Below are positions 63,139 through 64,000 of a DNA stretch of 64,000 nt, piece by piece. Location: positions 6,511,798-6,575,797 of the forward strand of contig NZ_CP036261.1 of the NCBI RefSeq assembly GCF_007741475.1, given 5' to 3'. The number at the start of each line of letters is the position of its first letter. Position 1 is the first letter of the stretch. The notes below the pieces were generated by a model. The model was not told where the DNA came from. It saw only the letters and a program-made list of their open reading frames with translations, and made no database searches. The position numbers and the translations under genes are program-made. This stretch comes from Rosistilla ulvae (GTDB lineage: Bacteria; Planctomycetota; Planctomycetia; Pirellulales; Pirellulaceae).

Positions 63139-64000
63139 GTGAAAGTTCCCGCTGCAGAGAGTTTGCTGTCTGTTTCGGCAGCAATCCCGACTATCGCGGG
63201 CGAAAGGGACGACGCCATTCTTTAGCTGCCATGCTGGCGGCGATCATTTGTGGACTTTCAACCCGGGCAAAAGGATGCACTGCGATTGCTCAATGGTAAC
63301 ACGATCAAGAACCGGAGTTTTGGCATTCGATTGGCTTCGGAAGAAGGCCGCCTACATCAACTTGCTGTAGGGATGCCTTGCTTGGTTTGCCGTCAGAGAC
63401 GCTGGAGAATGCAGTCCGAGCGTGGGTGACGGAGTACCTTACAGCTGTTTCTGGCGAACTTCGTCCCGTCGCACTCGATATCAAGACGCTCTGTGGAACC
63501 TTGCAGCCTCACGGGCAAAGCATCCACTTTCAGTCGATTCAATACGGCCACTGGCGGCGTGCTCGCTCAAGCGCGCATGCAAGGCCAAACCAATGAACAT
63601 AAAGCGGCGATGCGGTTGTTGCGACGCATTGCCTTGGAAGGCCGGCTGGTGACCGGCGACGCGATGTTTTGCCATCGGGATATCTGAAGACAGATTACGG
63701 ACTCTGGTGGCGATTATCTGATCGCAGTGAAAGACAATCAACCAGAACTGCAGGAGACGCTCGAGTCGGAATTCAGGTCCGGCCGCCCCCCCCTGGAGCG
63801 AGGCGTTCGGCAACAGCAGCTTGAGGTTCATCGCACCGTGGACAAAGGGCATGGTCGCGCGGAAATCCGCGTAATCGAAACCAGCAACCGTCTTGTGGGC
63901 TCGGTCGATTAGCCCGGCGTTGCGCAAGCGATTCGCCTCACGCGGACTCGCATTCTCGGTGGCGGACGCAATCGGAGTCAGGAACGATTTCCGGGCAGGT
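63139..64000 (+). pseudogene. Decayed ISAs1-family transposase, runs off window
   Basis: From a GTG at 63139 the pieces, in changing frames, read KVPAAESLLS, KGRRHSLAAMLAAIICGLST, LGLPSETLENAVRAWVTEYL, GELRPVALDIKTLCGTLQPH (first Asp region), RLVTGDAMFCHRDI (second Asp), GDYLIAVKDNQPELQETLES and KGHGRAEIRVIETSNRLVGS. That is the order of an ISAs1/H-repeat transposase. There are stop codons after HRDI and at SVD (a TGG to TAG change before PGVAQ), a stop after AIAQW, and at least two frame changes. It continues past base 64000. Confidence 0.88.

Overview
The window looks like a stretch of a planctomycete chromosome, most likely Pirellulaceae (Rhodopirellula/Rosistilla/Roseimaritima type). I infer this from gene families typical of that group: six DUF1559 proteins with a prepilin-type N-terminus, a cytochrome-type PSCyt1/DUF1549/DUF1553 protein beside a DUF1501 protein, a second DUF1501 protein, a DUF1080 protein, an N-terminal LEARRLLAS (LEPR-XLL-like) sorting motif, and hairpin-rich intergenic repeats. 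No rRNA, tRNA, CRISPR array or phage module was seen.

Layout. 1-8 kb: leftward genes for an alpha/beta hydrolase (cut by the window edge), two lipoprotein/DUF1559 pairs, an SH3-like exported protein and a small Tyr-rich secreted protein. 8-16 kb: a rightward divergent DUF1559 protein, a leftward Fe-dependent alcohol dehydrogenase, a tiny bL37-like ribosomal protein, a FabZ-like dehydratase, an HtrA/Deg protease, a leftward metallophosphoesterase, a DUF1501 protein and a rhomboid protease. 16-26 kb: a giant exported glycoside-hydrolase-like protein, a LEPR-XLL beta-propeller protein, a pterin dehydratase, thioredoxin (with a clear sigma-70 promoter), a beta-helix protein and HisA. 26-30 kb: two tandem DUF1559 paralogues and a lipoprotein, closed by an intrinsic terminator. 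30-39 kb: an overlapping two-gene proton-channel operon (zinc-ribbon ExbB/MotA-like plus ExbD/MotB-like), a GDPD/PI-PLC-like protein, and a divergent pair of TMEM43-TerB-like paralogues; then a 15-bp x 9 minisatellite and a beta-propeller protein.

39-51 kb: a MYG1-like protein, a repeat-rich stretch with a duplicated gene fragment, then a rightward cluster (DUF1559, lipoprotein, PSCyt1/DUF1549/DUF1553/LamG, DUF1501, enolase-superfamily enzyme) followed by a leftward IclR regulator and a divergent POT transporter. This looks like a regulated catabolic locus. 51-64 kb: accessory, with a truncated IS4 transposase, SGNH hydrolase, FAD oxidoreductase, Gfo/Idh/MocA oxidoreductase, HugZ-like protein, DUF1080 protein, a frameshifted VOC gene, an intact VOC gene, a double-esterase protein and a decayed ISAs1 transposase running off the end. 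Short repeats of at least four families are concentrated here and at 38-41 kb.

The most distinctive points are the bL37-like micro-gene, the zinc-ribbon proton-channel operon next to the TMEM43-TerB pair, the composite REP-like repeats with a minisatellite that seems to have grown from one repeat arm, and the duplicated SGNH gene fragment that ends in such a repeat. All function calls rest on motif reading only; no database search was run.
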